NCBI GenBank assembly: GCA_002718195.1
Contig: PBDU01000010.1
Location: 139,585-172,889 of the forward strand
Direction: 5' to 3'
From: Methanobacteriota archaeon
GTDB taxonomy: Archaea; Thermoplasmatota; Poseidoniia; Poseidoniales; Poseidoniaceae
Length of the DNA stretch: 33,305 nt
Made by a program: the position numbers and the translations under genes. A model generated the notes under the pieces. It saw only the letters and a list, made by a program, of their open reading frames with translations, ran no database searches and had not been told where the DNA came from. Shown piece by piece: positions 16,766 through 25,476 of the stretch (position 1 is the stretch's first letter; each line of letters begins with the position of its first letter).

Positions 16766-18124
16766 ATGGTCGAAGGGGATTTCTTTACTGATATTCCTAG
16801 AGATTGGCCCGGCAATCCTTGGCTAGAAGGTCGAACCCTGATCAGATTGCCCTCCGCTCAAGAAAGACCAACACACATGCCAAGAGGACCTGCAAAAAGA
16901 ACAGGTCCTGGTTTCCTTAACCCTGCAATGGCACCTGCAAGAACAAGGTCTGTCATGCTGTTAACAGATGCACTTGAGCATGGCTGGGTTGGAAAATCTC
17001 CCATTATCAGAGCCATAGATGTAATGTCCGCTACCGGAATTAGAGTCAGAAGATGGAGAAATGAAATCCCTGGAGAATTACAATCTAAACTTCAAATCAC
17101 AGCAAATGACATGGATGATTTTGCATTGTCGTGGTCGGTTAATTCATGCAAAAAACACCCTGCTCCAATCAATCAATTTCCAATTTCAGCTTCTGAAGAA
17201 GGACCTGTAATTACCTCGCACCACCACGATATAGATGGGATAAGGTTCCAAAAAAACGATGCTAGAATTGCTCTATTCGCAGGTGCATGGCAATGGATAG
17301 ATATCGATCCGTTTGGTTCTCCAATAAATTTCATTGATTCCGCACTTCAAAATTTAGCAAGAACGGGAGTAATGGAGGTTACAGCAACTGATACCGCTGC
17401 CCTCACAGGTTCATCGCCGACTTCTGGAAAAAGAAGATACGGAAGTACAGGAATCACCGATGAATATCAGCATGATGATGCAATCAGAGTACTACTTGCA
17501 ACAATCGCTACAAGTGCTGCAAAGATTGACAAGGCGATAACACCAATTATCGGAATGTTTGATGGACACCACGTGAGAGTGACTGTTTTGGTGAAAACAT
17601 CGAAAAATAAGGCTACACAGATGAGAGATAAAATCGGCTGGAGAGTAAGGAATGAAAATGGAGTTCCATACAAATTTGTAGTTCACCCAAATCAAGATGA
17701 AATCGAACGAGCAACTGGTCCAATGTGGACAGCTCCGATTTGGGATGCTGAAATAGCTTCGAGGATTACAAAAGAAAAGGCACTAGAACTCTGTTATCCA
17801 AACACTCAAGACATTGAGATGTCAAAAGAATCAGGACTTACTTGGACTGATGAAGATATAGAATATTCAAGAAGAGAAATTGAACGAACTGTTCGCCACA
17901 TCGAAACTTGCGCTCCGCTATTTGGAGCAGAACATACGCTATATGACTTGGATATGATGTCTAAGAAAATAGGTAAAGGAAGCGCCCCTAAGATCCAAAC
18001 GTTGGTTGAATCTTTAACCAAATCAGGTCACCTTGCAAGCCAAACTCCTACACATAGACCAATGATAGTCACGAATGCTTCACATGAAGAATTTGTAAAA
18101 CTGTTTAAGCAACTTATTGGTTAA
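16766..18124 (+). CDS. trm1: tRNA (guanine26-N2)-dimethyltransferase Trm1
   Basis: S-adenosylmethionine-dependent methylation of G26 in tRNA. Typical Trm1 blocks are present: FLNPAMAPAR (50-59, the FYNP-type motif), the SAM site DVMSATGIR (85-93), TANDMDD, the catalytic-loop region DIDPFGSP (179-186) and TDTAALTGSSP. At 452 residues it is full length, with the C-terminal Trm1 domain. It is 22 bases after nei on the same strand. Its last four bases overlap the end of the convergent PAC2 gene. Confidence 0.93.
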   Translation: MVEGDFFTDIPRDWPGNPWLEGRTLIRLPSAQERPTHMPRGPAKRTGPGFLNPAMAPARTRSVMLLTDALEHGWVGKSPIIRAIDVMSATGIRVRRWRNEIPGELQSKLQITANDMDDFALSWSVNSCKKHPAPINQFPISASEEGPVITSHHHDIDGIRFQKNDARIALFAGAWQWIDIDPFGSPINFIDSALQNLARTGVMEVTATDTAALTGSSPTSGKRRYGSTGITDEYQHDDAIRVLLATIATSAAKIDKAITPIIGMFDGHHVRVTVLVKTSKNKATQMRDKIGWRVRNENGVPYKFVVHPNQDEIERATGPMWTAPIWDAEIASRITKEKALELCYPNTQDIEMSKESGLTWTDEDIEYSRREIERTVRHIETCAPLFGAEHTLYDLDMMSKKIGKGSAPKIQTLVESLTKSGHLASQTPTHRPMIVTNASHEEFVKLFKQLIG

Positions 18125-18870
18125 CCAAATGATGGATCATCTCCAACCTTTGGCTGTGGTAAAACATTGGATGTTTGCTTGTCAAACATTTCTCTAACCG
18201 ATTCTTCAATTACTCTTGCGTTTTCTAATAATTCACCAAGCGGTATTTCCATTCCTGTAAGTTCACTAAGAGCCTCAACTGCGATTGCTGCTGACCTAGC
18301 ATCGGGGTATATCGGGCTTGCTTCAGACAATAGTGCGGTTATATCTAGCCCCAGTCTATCGCCCTCTCCCAATAAAAATCCGGTGATGCCGGATACTACT
18401 CCTGACCTTATTGTCTCAATTCCAATCTCCTTCAGTGCTGCTCTGGTCGAAGGAGATGATCCAACTCCGTAAAGCATGGATTCCATCATATCCTTATCTT
18501 GAGAAATTATTCCATCGATTACGTATAATTTGTCAAAGCCTCCCTTGATGAACCACTCTAGGACCGTTGTTGCCAAGGAAATATCTTTGTCATCTTCGAA
18601 TTTGATTTCTGATGTGAAAACTCCTATACCCTCGCCTTGATAGATTCTAACAGGATGTTTAGGAACTTCATCTTGAACTAAAGCAACCGCTGGAAAGTTT
18701 TCGTTAAGTACAGTGCCCTGTTGCTCCAAATTCAAAGCCCTAATTATGTGAGAAGTTGATATTACTCCAACCATCCCAGCATTGGTGAATCCACAAACCG
18801 CAATCCCTCCAGTACGCGGATTAGCACCCTCGTGAAGGACTAATGTGTACGGCTCAAATGGCGCAGTCAT
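18121..18870 (-). CDS. PAC2-family protein (proteasome-assembly chaperone-like)
   Basis: Archaeal member of the PAC2 (COG1938/COG2047-like) family, related to eukaryotic proteasome assembly chaperones; the archaeal function is not established. Features include GGIAVCGFTNAGMVGVISTSHII, EGIGVFTSEI, the conserved LYVIDGI stretch, and IRSGVVSGITGFLLGEGDRLGLD with YPDARSAAIAVEALS. I use the ATG at 18870 because AGGTGG lies just upstream; a GTG at 18879 would add three residues. The product is 249 residues, soluble, with a variable proline-rich tail. Convergent with trm1. Confidence 0.85.
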   Translation of the reverse strand: MTAPFEPYTLVLHEGANPRTGGIAVCGFTNAGMVGVISTSHIIRALNLEQQGTVLNENFPAVALVQDEVPKHPVRIYQGEGIGVFTSEIKFEDDKDISLATTVLEWFIKGGFDKLYVIDGIISQDKDMMESMLYGVGSSPSTRAALKEIGIETIRSGVVSGITGFLLGEGDRLGLDITALLSEASPIYPDARSAAIAVEALSELTGMEIPLGELLENARVIEESVREMFDKQTSNVLPQPKVGDDPSFG

Positions 18871-18922
18871 GTTTCCCACCTAAGACAATGGCAGTATTTC
18901 TCTATCAAGAACCCTACGAATT

Positions 18923-21900
18923 TCAAGATTGGAATTCTGACCATTCCTCTTGACCTGCTTCACGGTACCACCAGACTCCTGTTTCGTCCTCATACCACTC
19001 TGTTCCGTATTCGTCAACGCTGATACCATCATCGCTAGATTCATACACTTCCTCTACAGTTTCGTCCACAACTTCATCATCATTTTCCATTTCAGAAACC
19101 TCGTTGATTAATTCTCCACCAAGCCTTTCTCGCTTCTGTTCCTCGTCAATATCTGGAAGCTCTTTTCCTCTAGATTTCAATTCATCAAGGCTCATTCCAA
19201 CTGGTAGGTCCTCTACTGGACCCACATCGCGGTCAGGCATTTCATCCATCCAATCTTCTTCATCCTCATCAAAGCCAATACTTTCACGACCTCTCAAAAT
19301 CAATCCAGCAATGACTGCGATTACCACAAATATGCCAGCAATGCCTCCAAACAGAATGACAGCAGATGACATGCCCTCTTCTCCTGGATCTGGCTGAGGC
19401 ACCGGTTCTGGAATGATTACGAATGGAATGATGAAATCTTCAGTGCTGGTCAAAGTCTGATCATCTTTGGAAATTGTTGTCATCCTCACCACAAAGTTAC
19501 CATTCTCAGCGCTCAAGGAATCTACATCTTCGAGAAGGTCTAGATTCCAATAAACTACTTTTTGCCCATTTGCTTGAACATATACTCTTGAGAGAGTAGT
19601 AGAACCGGTAAACTGAGACGAAGACACAAATGATATTTCCACATCAACAGCAAATGAGTTAGGATTGGTAATTGTGCAAACCAGTTGATCCATCTGTTCA
19701 ACACCAGCAACCTGATTGATAGAATCACAGCCCTCTAAGGTCACATCTGATATTGTGGTTGGATTGTTATCAATAGGGTCAACAGTATTGTTTCCTCCGT
19801 CAGTTTGGTTTTCGGTTTGGTTTGTTTCTGTATTATTCTGCTCGACTATCTGCGAGGTAAGGTTAACAACAAAGTTGCTGGTTGAGACAAATACAAACTC
19901 GGGCATTGTTGATATTTCGAAATACATCTGTGCTGCCGATAACTCTTGTCCGATTACAGTAAATTTACCATCCGAATCACTTTCAGTTTGACCTGTTGAT
20001 ACAACGCCTGCACTATCGTCCAAAATTGAATAATTGTACACAATTCCTGACAGATCAAATCCTGGAGAAAATGAAGAGTCAACTGAAAGATTTATTTCAA
20101 AAATTCCTGCATCATCTATTTCCGATTCTTGAGGATAATTAGTTGATGTTGTCACCACTGAATCAATATTTTGTGAAGAATGGAATGCCGATACTGGTTG
20201 CACTAATGGGTCTTCCAAAGTGCTAAGAATTCCGTAATCGATTGTAATCTCGCCAAGAATAATGTCTGAATTCAAGTATTCGCTGAGATTGTCAGCGTCA
20301 AAGGCAACAAAGGTGCCATTATCATCGGTTACCCCAGTGAAAGTATTGCTGTAGTTAATGTGTGATAAGTTGATGTAGGCATCCAATCCAGATGCTGGTA
20401 TAGAATCTATGGACACAATAATTGCTACTTCAAACTCCCCGTAAGGCTGCAGAGCAAATTGTCCTTGTTCGTATTCGATTATTCCATCGACATCTAAGAC
20501 AACATCAGGACTTCGTATTGAGTCGTTTCTTGAGTAAACAGGCCCAACAGAAGTTACTTCTGTGGATTTATTGCCAAATTCATCTACACCTACTACAGAG
20601 ACGAAATATGCAGTTCCATCAACTAGGTCTAATCCACCTGATTGTATACCTAAAATATCCGATATTATCGAGGTTTTATCGACAACAGTAGACAATTGGG
20701 TCCTGTCTGAGAGTGAGACTACCGGTGTCAGATTCGAAGTTGTATTGTGGTGATAATCTGTCACATATATCTCGTAGGAATTGACGATTTCTGGACCTAT
20801 ATCCCACGATACCTGAAGTGCCCCGCCTTCATCATCAGGCACATCTTGTGCCGATACATTCTGAATTGCAGACGGTGGAAGGGGGTATGGAATTGTTACC
20901 GTAAGTATATTCGAAAGATTTGATGTCACACCAAACTGATGATTGCTTCTAACCCTGTAATCGTAAACATCACCTGGACTGACCTCAGGGTCAACAGACA
21001 TATTCATCGTGGGTGTGTCAAATGGGCTGGTATAATCGAAATCTGTTCCACTAACCGTCTTGAATACCTCGAATCCCATCAAGTCTACCCCGAAAGTGAA
21101 GATATCATCCCATACGAGCATCACAGTATTGCTGCTTAGTTGAGATAGTTGCAGGGTAGGAGTTTGTGGCACGGCAATATTCGGCGCCCCGGGCGTATAA
21201 GGTGCAACTAAATCGGTAAAGGTTAGGCTACCTGCTTTTGTCGAATTTACTGGTAAAGTCAACAAGAAATCACCTGACCCTAGCGTCATTTGTTGATTGA
21301 AGAAATTGCTCAGGTTGCCAGTTGGAGAAGGATTGATATTAACATTGAATGTACAATCATATCCTATGTCCAAAATTGTGATGTTTACATCTCCTAAGCC
21401 TCTTGAATAAGTCGTGAAATTAAGAGTAACAAATTCGTTACCGTAGGCATCTTGCCAAGGAAGTTTAGCCAAAATATAGTTTCCAAGAGCTGTGCTGACA
21501 TTCCCGTTTGTATCGTTTGCCGAAAGTATCGGATATGTTGAATCGTCCCCTGCATATCCTTCAACGACAATCTCTGGGTTTGAGTCATTTTCTAAATCGA
21601 TCAATATTTTGTGATATCCTCCAATGAAAATTCCCTTCGTTAACTCGCCTGATGGAACTACATGTTCTGGTAATCCATCACCATTGAAGTCAACAAAGTC
21701 GATACTTTGAGGAATTGATTCAGGAGTTAAGGTTCTCAATTGTTCAAAGCCTACTCCACTCGATGTAAGGTCCCTAATCGCAATGCTTCCGTTCAGAGTG
21801 CTTGCGTTACTATCGCTTGCCCCAGGGGTTGGCAAGAACATCGAATAGGTACCGTCCGCATCATGGTCGCCGACTGAAACGTTATTCCAATTGAAAAGAT

Positions 21901-23140
21901 CTTGGCTGCTAACGCTTCCCCATGAAGTACCGTTATTCCAAATCATATTGTGCCCTGTATTTGATCTCGAGGCAAAATCAGTATCTCCATCGCCATCAAA
22001 GTCAGCAGCAATAAATCCAGATCTAAGCCCAGTAAATCTGAATTGGTCCACTGCTATCGAACCTCTATTCCATGACAATTGAATACCTTCTGCTCTCCAG
22101 GTGGAAACCACCGCTGTGGTATCATTATGCATAGCCGAAAATTCGCCTACAATCACATCTGTCAAGGCAGCGATTTCAAACGATTGGTTTCGGTAAACTG
22201 TTTGGTTGGTCATACCAGTAAACGATAGAGTAGAGTTCACCCAAGGATACACCGAGATAATTCCATCATCATGAATTGATACTATATCAGGAGTACCATC
22301 CCTAGTGAAATCACCAATTGTTAGCTTCCGCAAATCATCAGCAGTACTGTAATTTGTTTGATTTGCAAATCCAGTAGAATTAGAAAGGTGCAAGCAAGCC
22401 ACGTCATCAAAAACCGAATAAGTAAGGATATCTCCTTTGCTATCGTTGTTGAAATCAGCAGTTACTAACTTATCAGACCTGTCACATGTGGAAGTCCAAT
22501 TACTCAAACTAAATCCAGAGGAAAGATTCCAGTCAATGAAAGCCCATGCTGATGTGTTGAATCCAGTGAGGGATTGATTTTCAACCAAGATTACCGCCTC
22601 ATCCAAGCCATCACCATCGACATCAGAAGAGATTACATCGATTACTGGACCGGTTGTGATGAAATTAGATTCGAGCTCTGGGTGCAGAGAAATATCGATT
22701 GCAGAATCTGCAATTGTAGCGTTAAATGGAATGTAGAAATCTGAGGATACTGAGGAATTTCCACTCAGTGAAACTAAATCGTAATGTTGTCCTGTACTGA
22801 ATGTATTTTGATGCCCAATATCACCATATCCAGTGCCTTGGAATGCCCATTCATTGAAACCATCCTGTCCATGATCAATCCAGACTTGTCCTGGACTAGA
22901 ATCTGAACTTTCAACTTCAACGGAAAATTGAGCGCTTACGAAAGTTGTATTTCTTGGAATATCGATTCCAAACGACGAATTTGTTATATTTCCACTTAGA
23001 TTAATATCGACTGTAGGCAACCCTCCCGCAAAGTTAGAGAGCACCCCGCCAGACTGATTTGCACTAACATTTACAATAGGAATTGTTGAAAGCAATAATA
23101 TTGTCACGATACTTAACGGAACCAGTGTGCGTCTCGACAT
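18923..23140 (-). CDS. Giant FG-GAP-repeat surface protein with membrane anchor and acidic tail
   Basis: Large exported protein of 1405 residues from the ATG at 23140, which follows GGGGAG; the open frame 14 codons further up is not needed. A signal peptide covers about residues 1-28 (VPLSIVTILLLS, cut near VSA-N). Six or more FG-GAP/VCBS-type calcium loops, D-x-D/N-x-D-G in form (for example DVDGDGLDE, DFDGDGDTD, DFNGDGLPE), span about 170-510. Two fibronectin-III-like domains lie around 650-850, and further beta domains carry many N-x-S/T sites. One transmembrane helix (about 1258-1282) leads into a 120-residue acidic cytoplasmic tail with a tryptophan-rich end (EWYEDETGVWWYR). Probably adhesion or substrate binding; the ligand is unknown. 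Confidence 0.85.
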   Translation of the reverse strand: MSRRTLVPLSIVTILLLSTIPIVNVSANQSGGVLSNFAGGLPTVDINLSGNITNSSFGIDIPRNTTFVSAQFSVEVESSDSSPGQVWIDHGQDGFNEWAFQGTGYGDIGHQNTFSTGQHYDLVSLSGNSSVSSDFYIPFNATIADSAIDISLHPELESNFITTGPVIDVISSDVDGDGLDEAVILVENQSLTGFNTSAWAFIDWNLSSGFSLSNWTSTCDRSDKLVTADFNNDSKGDILTYSVFDDVACLHLSNSTGFANQTNYSTADDLRKLTIGDFTRDGTPDIVSIHDDGIISVYPWVNSTLSFTGMTNQTVYRNQSFEIAALTDVIVGEFSAMHNDTTAVVSTWRAEGIQLSWNRGSIAVDQFRFTGLRSGFIAADFDGDGDTDFASRSNTGHNMIWNNGTSWGSVSSQDLFNWNNVSVGDHDADGTYSMFLPTPGASDSNASTLNGSIAIRDLTSSGVGFEQLRTLTPESIPQSIDFVDFNGDGLPEHVVPSGELTKGIFIGGYHKILIDLENDSNPEIVVEGYAGDDSTYPILSANDTNGNVSTALGNYILAKLPWQDAYGNEFVTLNFTTYSRGLGDVNITILDIGYDCTFNVNINPSPTGNLSNFFNQQMTLGSGDFLLTLPVNSTKAGSLTFTDLVAPYTPGAPNIAVPQTPTLQLSQLSSNTVMLVWDDIFTFGVDLMGFEVFKTVSGTDFDYTSPFDTPTMNMSVDPEVSPGDVYDYRVRSNHQFGVTSNLSNILTVTIPYPLPPSAIQNVSAQDVPDDEGGALQVSWDIGPEIVNSYEIYVTDYHHNTTSNLTPVVSLSDRTQLSTVVDKTSIISDILGIQSGGLDLVDGTAYFVSVVGVDEFGNKSTEVTSVGPVYSRNDSIRSPDVVLDVDGIIEYEQGQFALQPYGEFEVAIIVSIDSIPASGLDAYINLSHINYSNTFTGVTDDNGTFVAFDADNLSEYLNSDIILGEITIDYGILSTLEDPLVQPVSAFHSSQNIDSVVTTSTNYPQESEIDDAGIFEINLSVDSSFSPGFDLSGIVYNYSILDDSAGVVSTGQTESDSDGKFTVIGQELSAAQMYFEISTMPEFVFVSTSNFVVNLTSQIVEQNNTETNQTENQTDGGNNTVDPIDNNPTTISDVTLEGCDSINQVAGVEQMDQLVCTITNPNSFAVDVEISFVSSSQFTGSTTLSRVYVQANGQKVVYWNLDLLEDVDSLSAENGNFVVRMTTISKDDQTLTSTEDFIIPFVIIPEPVPQPDPGEEGMSSAVILFGGIAGIFVVIAVIAGLILRGRESIGFDEDEEDWMDEMPDRDVGPVEDLPVGMSLDELKSRGKELPDIDEEQKRERLGGELINEVSEMENDDEVVDETVEEVYESSDDGISVDEYGTEWYEDETGVWWYREAGQEEWSEFQS

Positions 23141-23305
23141 ATGACTCTCCCCTATTGACCTCCAATAAACTACTTTATTCAAGGGTTTATCGGAAATTAG
23201 GGTACAAAATACGGTTTTGAATGATTATTTTTCGGGGATTTTCGTATAACTTTGAATTGTCAACTCTTATTTATGATAGGGTGATGGAAGAAGTAGGTAA
23301 GGACT

Positions 23306-23797
23306 ATGACAATCAAGTCGAGACTAGCGGTATCCAGTGGAGATGTCGAAATTGATTTGGAGGGTTCTGCAGTTGAAATCGATGAGAGAATAATCGAGAT
23401 TCAAGGGCAAGCAGAGTGGTCAGTTCTACTAGACATTATCAAAACAGCCCGAGACAACGCTATACAAGCGGCAAAAGATGCTGCGAAGGATGCTGGTCTT
23501 CCAGAAAGGGGATCTGCTTTCAAAACTCTGCTTGATTCATGCAAGGTAGTTAAGAAACCAGATCAGGTTTTAGCTGCTATCCATTATCTAAGAAATGTTG
23601 AGGGCATTCAAGACTGCCCCCCAAGAACAATCCTCGATCTGTTTGAAGCTGCTGGGGTGGACAAACCTGGAAACCTCTCGTTATACATGAACAGACTAAG
23701 GGAAAGAGGACTATTGGATGTCCCAGATGGGTATGGCGGAAAAAACCGATTTGCAGTACTCACGGAAGCGGGACATTCACAACTGAATAGCCGATGA
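23306..23797 (+). CDS. Conserved hypothetical protein with winged-helix-like C-terminus
   Basis: A 163-residue soluble protein. The N-terminus (about 1-35) looks like a short beta region rich in acids (VEIDLEGSAVEIDERI). A helical alanine-rich segment follows (about 45-65). Residues 75-163 read like a winged helix: CKVVKKPDQVLAAIHYL, PPRTILDLFEAAGVD, then LYMNRLRERGLLDVPDGYG and FAVLTEAG. That suggests nucleic-acid or protein binding, but I do not recognise a named family. The ATG at 23306 follows GTAAGG. It is divergent from the giant surface protein across a 165-base promoter region and 9 bases before the pentapeptide gene, so the two are likely co-transcribed. Confidence 0.7.
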   Translation: MTIKSRLAVSSGDVEIDLEGSAVEIDERIIEIQGQAEWSVLLDIIKTARDNAIQAAKDAAKDAGLPERGSAFKTLLDSCKVVKKPDQVLAAIHYLRNVEGIQDCPPRTILDLFEAAGVDKPGNLSLYMNRLRERGLLDVPDGYGGKNRFAVLTEAGHSQLNSR

Positions 23798-23806
23798 GGC
23801 TTACAT

Positions 23807-24253
23807 ATGGTGATGTCTCACTCGGGGGATGACCCCCGTGACAATGACTCTGACGATAAGGATGAAAATAACCAACAACTCGATTGGTCGTTTCAAAATC
23901 ATGCAGAAGTACTATTGAGAAAAGGAAGACATTCAGGGTCAAACTTCCGCAGAGCAATTCTAGATCGTGCTGATTTGACCGAAGCGGACTTCACAAACTC
24001 CGATTTTAGAAGAGCATCTTTGGTAGAAGCGGATTTGATGAAATCCGCATTTGATGGGGCAGATTTCAGAGGGGCAGATTTGAGAAAAGCCCGATGCAAC
24101 CTTTCAAACTTTAGAAATTGCAAACTAGAAGGTGCTGATTTACGTGGGATTAGAGGCAAATACGCTATCTGGCAAGGCAGTGACTGGTGGAACGCAAAAT
24201 TAGACGAAGGTTTAGAAAAAGCACTAAAGAAAAAATTCCCAAAACCGGATTGA
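23807..24253 (+). CDS. Pentapeptide-repeat protein
   Basis: A 148-residue protein whose middle (about residues 42-115) is built of A(D/N)LxX-type pentapeptides: FRRAILDRADLTEADFTNSD, then LVEADL, FDGADFRGADLRKA and LEGADLRG. These form a right-handed square beta helix. The first 40 residues are very acidic and probably disordered; the tail is lysine-rich. Function is not readable: some relatives mimic DNA and protect gyrase, most are uncharacterised. It starts 9 bases after the winged-helix gene. Its stop codon directly abuts the stop of the convergent membrane gene. Confidence 0.8.
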   Translation: MVMSHSGDDPRDNDSDDKDENNQQLDWSFQNHAEVLLRKGRHSGSNFRRAILDRADLTEADFTNSDFRRASLVEADLMKSAFDGADFRGADLRKARCNLSNFRNCKLEGADLRGIRGKYAIWQGSDWWNAKLDEGLEKALKKKFPKPD

Positions 24254-24826
24254 TTATTCTTCTTCATCCGTTTTCTTAGGTTTAAGAGTTAATCTGGCTC
24301 CAGCATTTACAAGCGGTAAAGCGGCTAATAGAGTGCACATTCCCATCATTGAACCACAAACATAGGTCATCAGAGTTGTATTGGATACTAAGGCCCCTTC
24401 GAGGTATTCATTTGCTGCTGATTGAAATCTCAAGTTAGCAATTACTCCCCCAATTAAGGAGATTGTTGCCCCTGTTGTTGCGATATAAACCCCTTCTTTA
24501 CGAAACAATCTGATTAATACTGCTCCAATGAGAACAAGAGACATACCACATACCAACGAATATCCTAGTAATTGATAGGCGCCATTACTCCTTAATTCGT
24601 CATGATATGCTTGATAGTCTTCGATGCTAATATCATCACCGTGACTATTTGGCGTTGCTATAATTATCTCAACCTGCCCATCTGGTAAATCTTCGAGTTT
24701 GTCATCTTGAATATGTCCATATCCAACTATCCCTGCAATGACTGCACCAATAATCAGAATGTAGGAAATCATCTTCACGCCTCGATAATCGGGTTTGATG
24801 ATTATATCATTGGACAATTTACTCAC
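24254..24826 (-). CDS. Four-helix membrane protein, unknown function
   Basis: A 190-residue protein with four predicted membrane helices (about 19-37, 83-107, 112-134, 150-172). An acidic external loop of about 45 residues lies between the first two, and the tail is charged and basic-acidic. I do not recognise a family. It starts with GTG in a GTGA overlap with the stop of the thioesterase gene, and AAGAGGA lies just before, so its translation is coupled to that gene. Co-expression with a thioesterase may mean a membrane-lipid link; that is only inference. Confidence 0.65.
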   Translation of the reverse strand: MSKLSNDIIIKPDYRGVKMISYILIIGAVIAGIVGYGHIQDDKLEDLPDGQVEIIIATPNSHGDDISIEDYQAYHDELRSNGAYQLLGYSLVCGMSLVLIGAVLIRLFRKEGVYIATTGATISLIGGVIANLRFQSAANEYLEGALVSNTTLMTYVCGSMMGMCTLLAALPLVNAGARLTLKPKKTDEEE

Positions 24827-25236
24827 TCCTCTTTTGAGTTTCTAAGGCCAGGTAAAAATGACTCCGGTATCGGTAATGACTCCATGTTATCCATGCTTAC
24901 ACAAACCGTAACCTGAGTGCTGCTCCAAAGCAAAATATCGTTCTGATTTCTAAACTCATACTGCCAGGTAACCGATTTTGTCCCTACCTTAGATATCCAA
25001 ATCTTTGCTTGGATGATGTCTCCATACCTAAGTGGATTATGGAATTTGGAAGTGATTTCAACTACAGGGAAGCCAATCCGCATTTCATTTATCATCGTAG
25101 GATAAGAAACATCACAGATATCTTCCCAGGCTTCTTCGAAAAATCTGTGTGCAAGATCATAGATTCTGGGGTAATAAGCAACATTTGCCATATCTACCAT
25201 CGGAAAGTCAACTCTTCGGGATAGATAGGTCGCCAT
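24823..25236 (-). CDS. Acyl-CoA thioesterase, hotdog fold (4HBT/YbgC-like)
   Basis: Single hotdog domain of 137 residues. The 4HBT active-site segment is FPMVDMANVAYYPRIYDLAHRFFEE, cited here in parts: the aspartate of VDMANV aligns with the catalytic Asp of 4-hydroxybenzoyl-CoA thioesterase, with Asn in place of the usual Gly. The segments PVVEITSKFHNPLRYGD and VTWQYEFRN complete the sheet. I chose the ATG at 25236 (MATYLSRR), because the frame upstream to 25467 runs antisense through a tRNA gene. Substrate unknown, probably a CoA thioester. Overlaps the membrane protein gene by 4 bases. Confidence 0.82.
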   Translation of the reverse strand: MATYLSRRVDFPMVDMANVAYYPRIYDLAHRFFEEAWEDICDVSYPTMINEMRIGFPVVEITSKFHNPLRYGDIIQAKIWISKVGTKSVTWQYEFRNQNDILLWSSTQVTVCVSMDNMESLPIPESFLPGLRNSKEE

Positions 25237-25290
25237 GGTAAAACCAAGAGCACATATTTGATGAATGCTTGTGAGATAGAATTGGGTCGC

Positions 25291-25300
25291 GCTTATATTG
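25291..25300 (+). promoter_or_regulatory. TATA box for the tRNA-Arg gene
   Basis: GCTTATATTG lies 28 bases before the mature tRNA 5' end and is preceded by a GC-rich GTCGC that could act as the BRE. The distance fits an archaeal promoter with a short 5' leader removed by RNase P. Confidence 0.5.
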
Positions 25301-25327
25301 CAAATGTTACCCGCCAAGTTTACCCAA

Positions 25328-25403
25328 GGCCTGTTGGGGTAGTTGGATATCCTTTTTCCCTGCGGAGGAAGAGACCCGTGTTCAAATCGCGGACGGGCCG
25401 CCA
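25328..25403 (+). tRNA. tRNA-Arg (anticodon GCG), CCA encoded
   Basis: A full cloverleaf can be folded by hand. The acceptor GGCCTGT pairs with ACGGGCC (one G-T wobble). T8-G9 follow, then a D arm with G10-T25, G11-C24, G12-C23 and loop AGTTGGATA. The anticodon stem is TTTCC/GGAAG with loop CTGCGGA, so the anticodon is GCG (reads CGC, arginine). The variable loop is AGAC, and the T stem CCGTG/CGCGG carries loop TTCAAAT. The discriminator is G and the CCA is encoded. No intron. It sits between divergent genes, reading in the plus direction. Confidence 0.93.
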
Positions 25404-25476
25404 AATCTTTGATTTCACAACAATCTCCGGGATAAGAATTATACCAAATTTTAGATGTCTTAAGCACGGTAATCTA

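Noticed and set aside
23899..24267. Minus-strand frame of 122 residues under the pentapeptide gene
   Set aside because: Its repeats only mirror the pentapeptide codons of the real gene.
25237..25467. 77-residue N-terminal extension of the thioesterase
   Set aside because: It is antisense to the tRNA and not hotdog-like; the ATG at 25236 fits the family length.
25258..25476. N-terminal extension of the membrane protein gene on the plus strand
   Set aside because: It translates through the tRNA-Arg gene; the ATG at 25477 gives a normal start.
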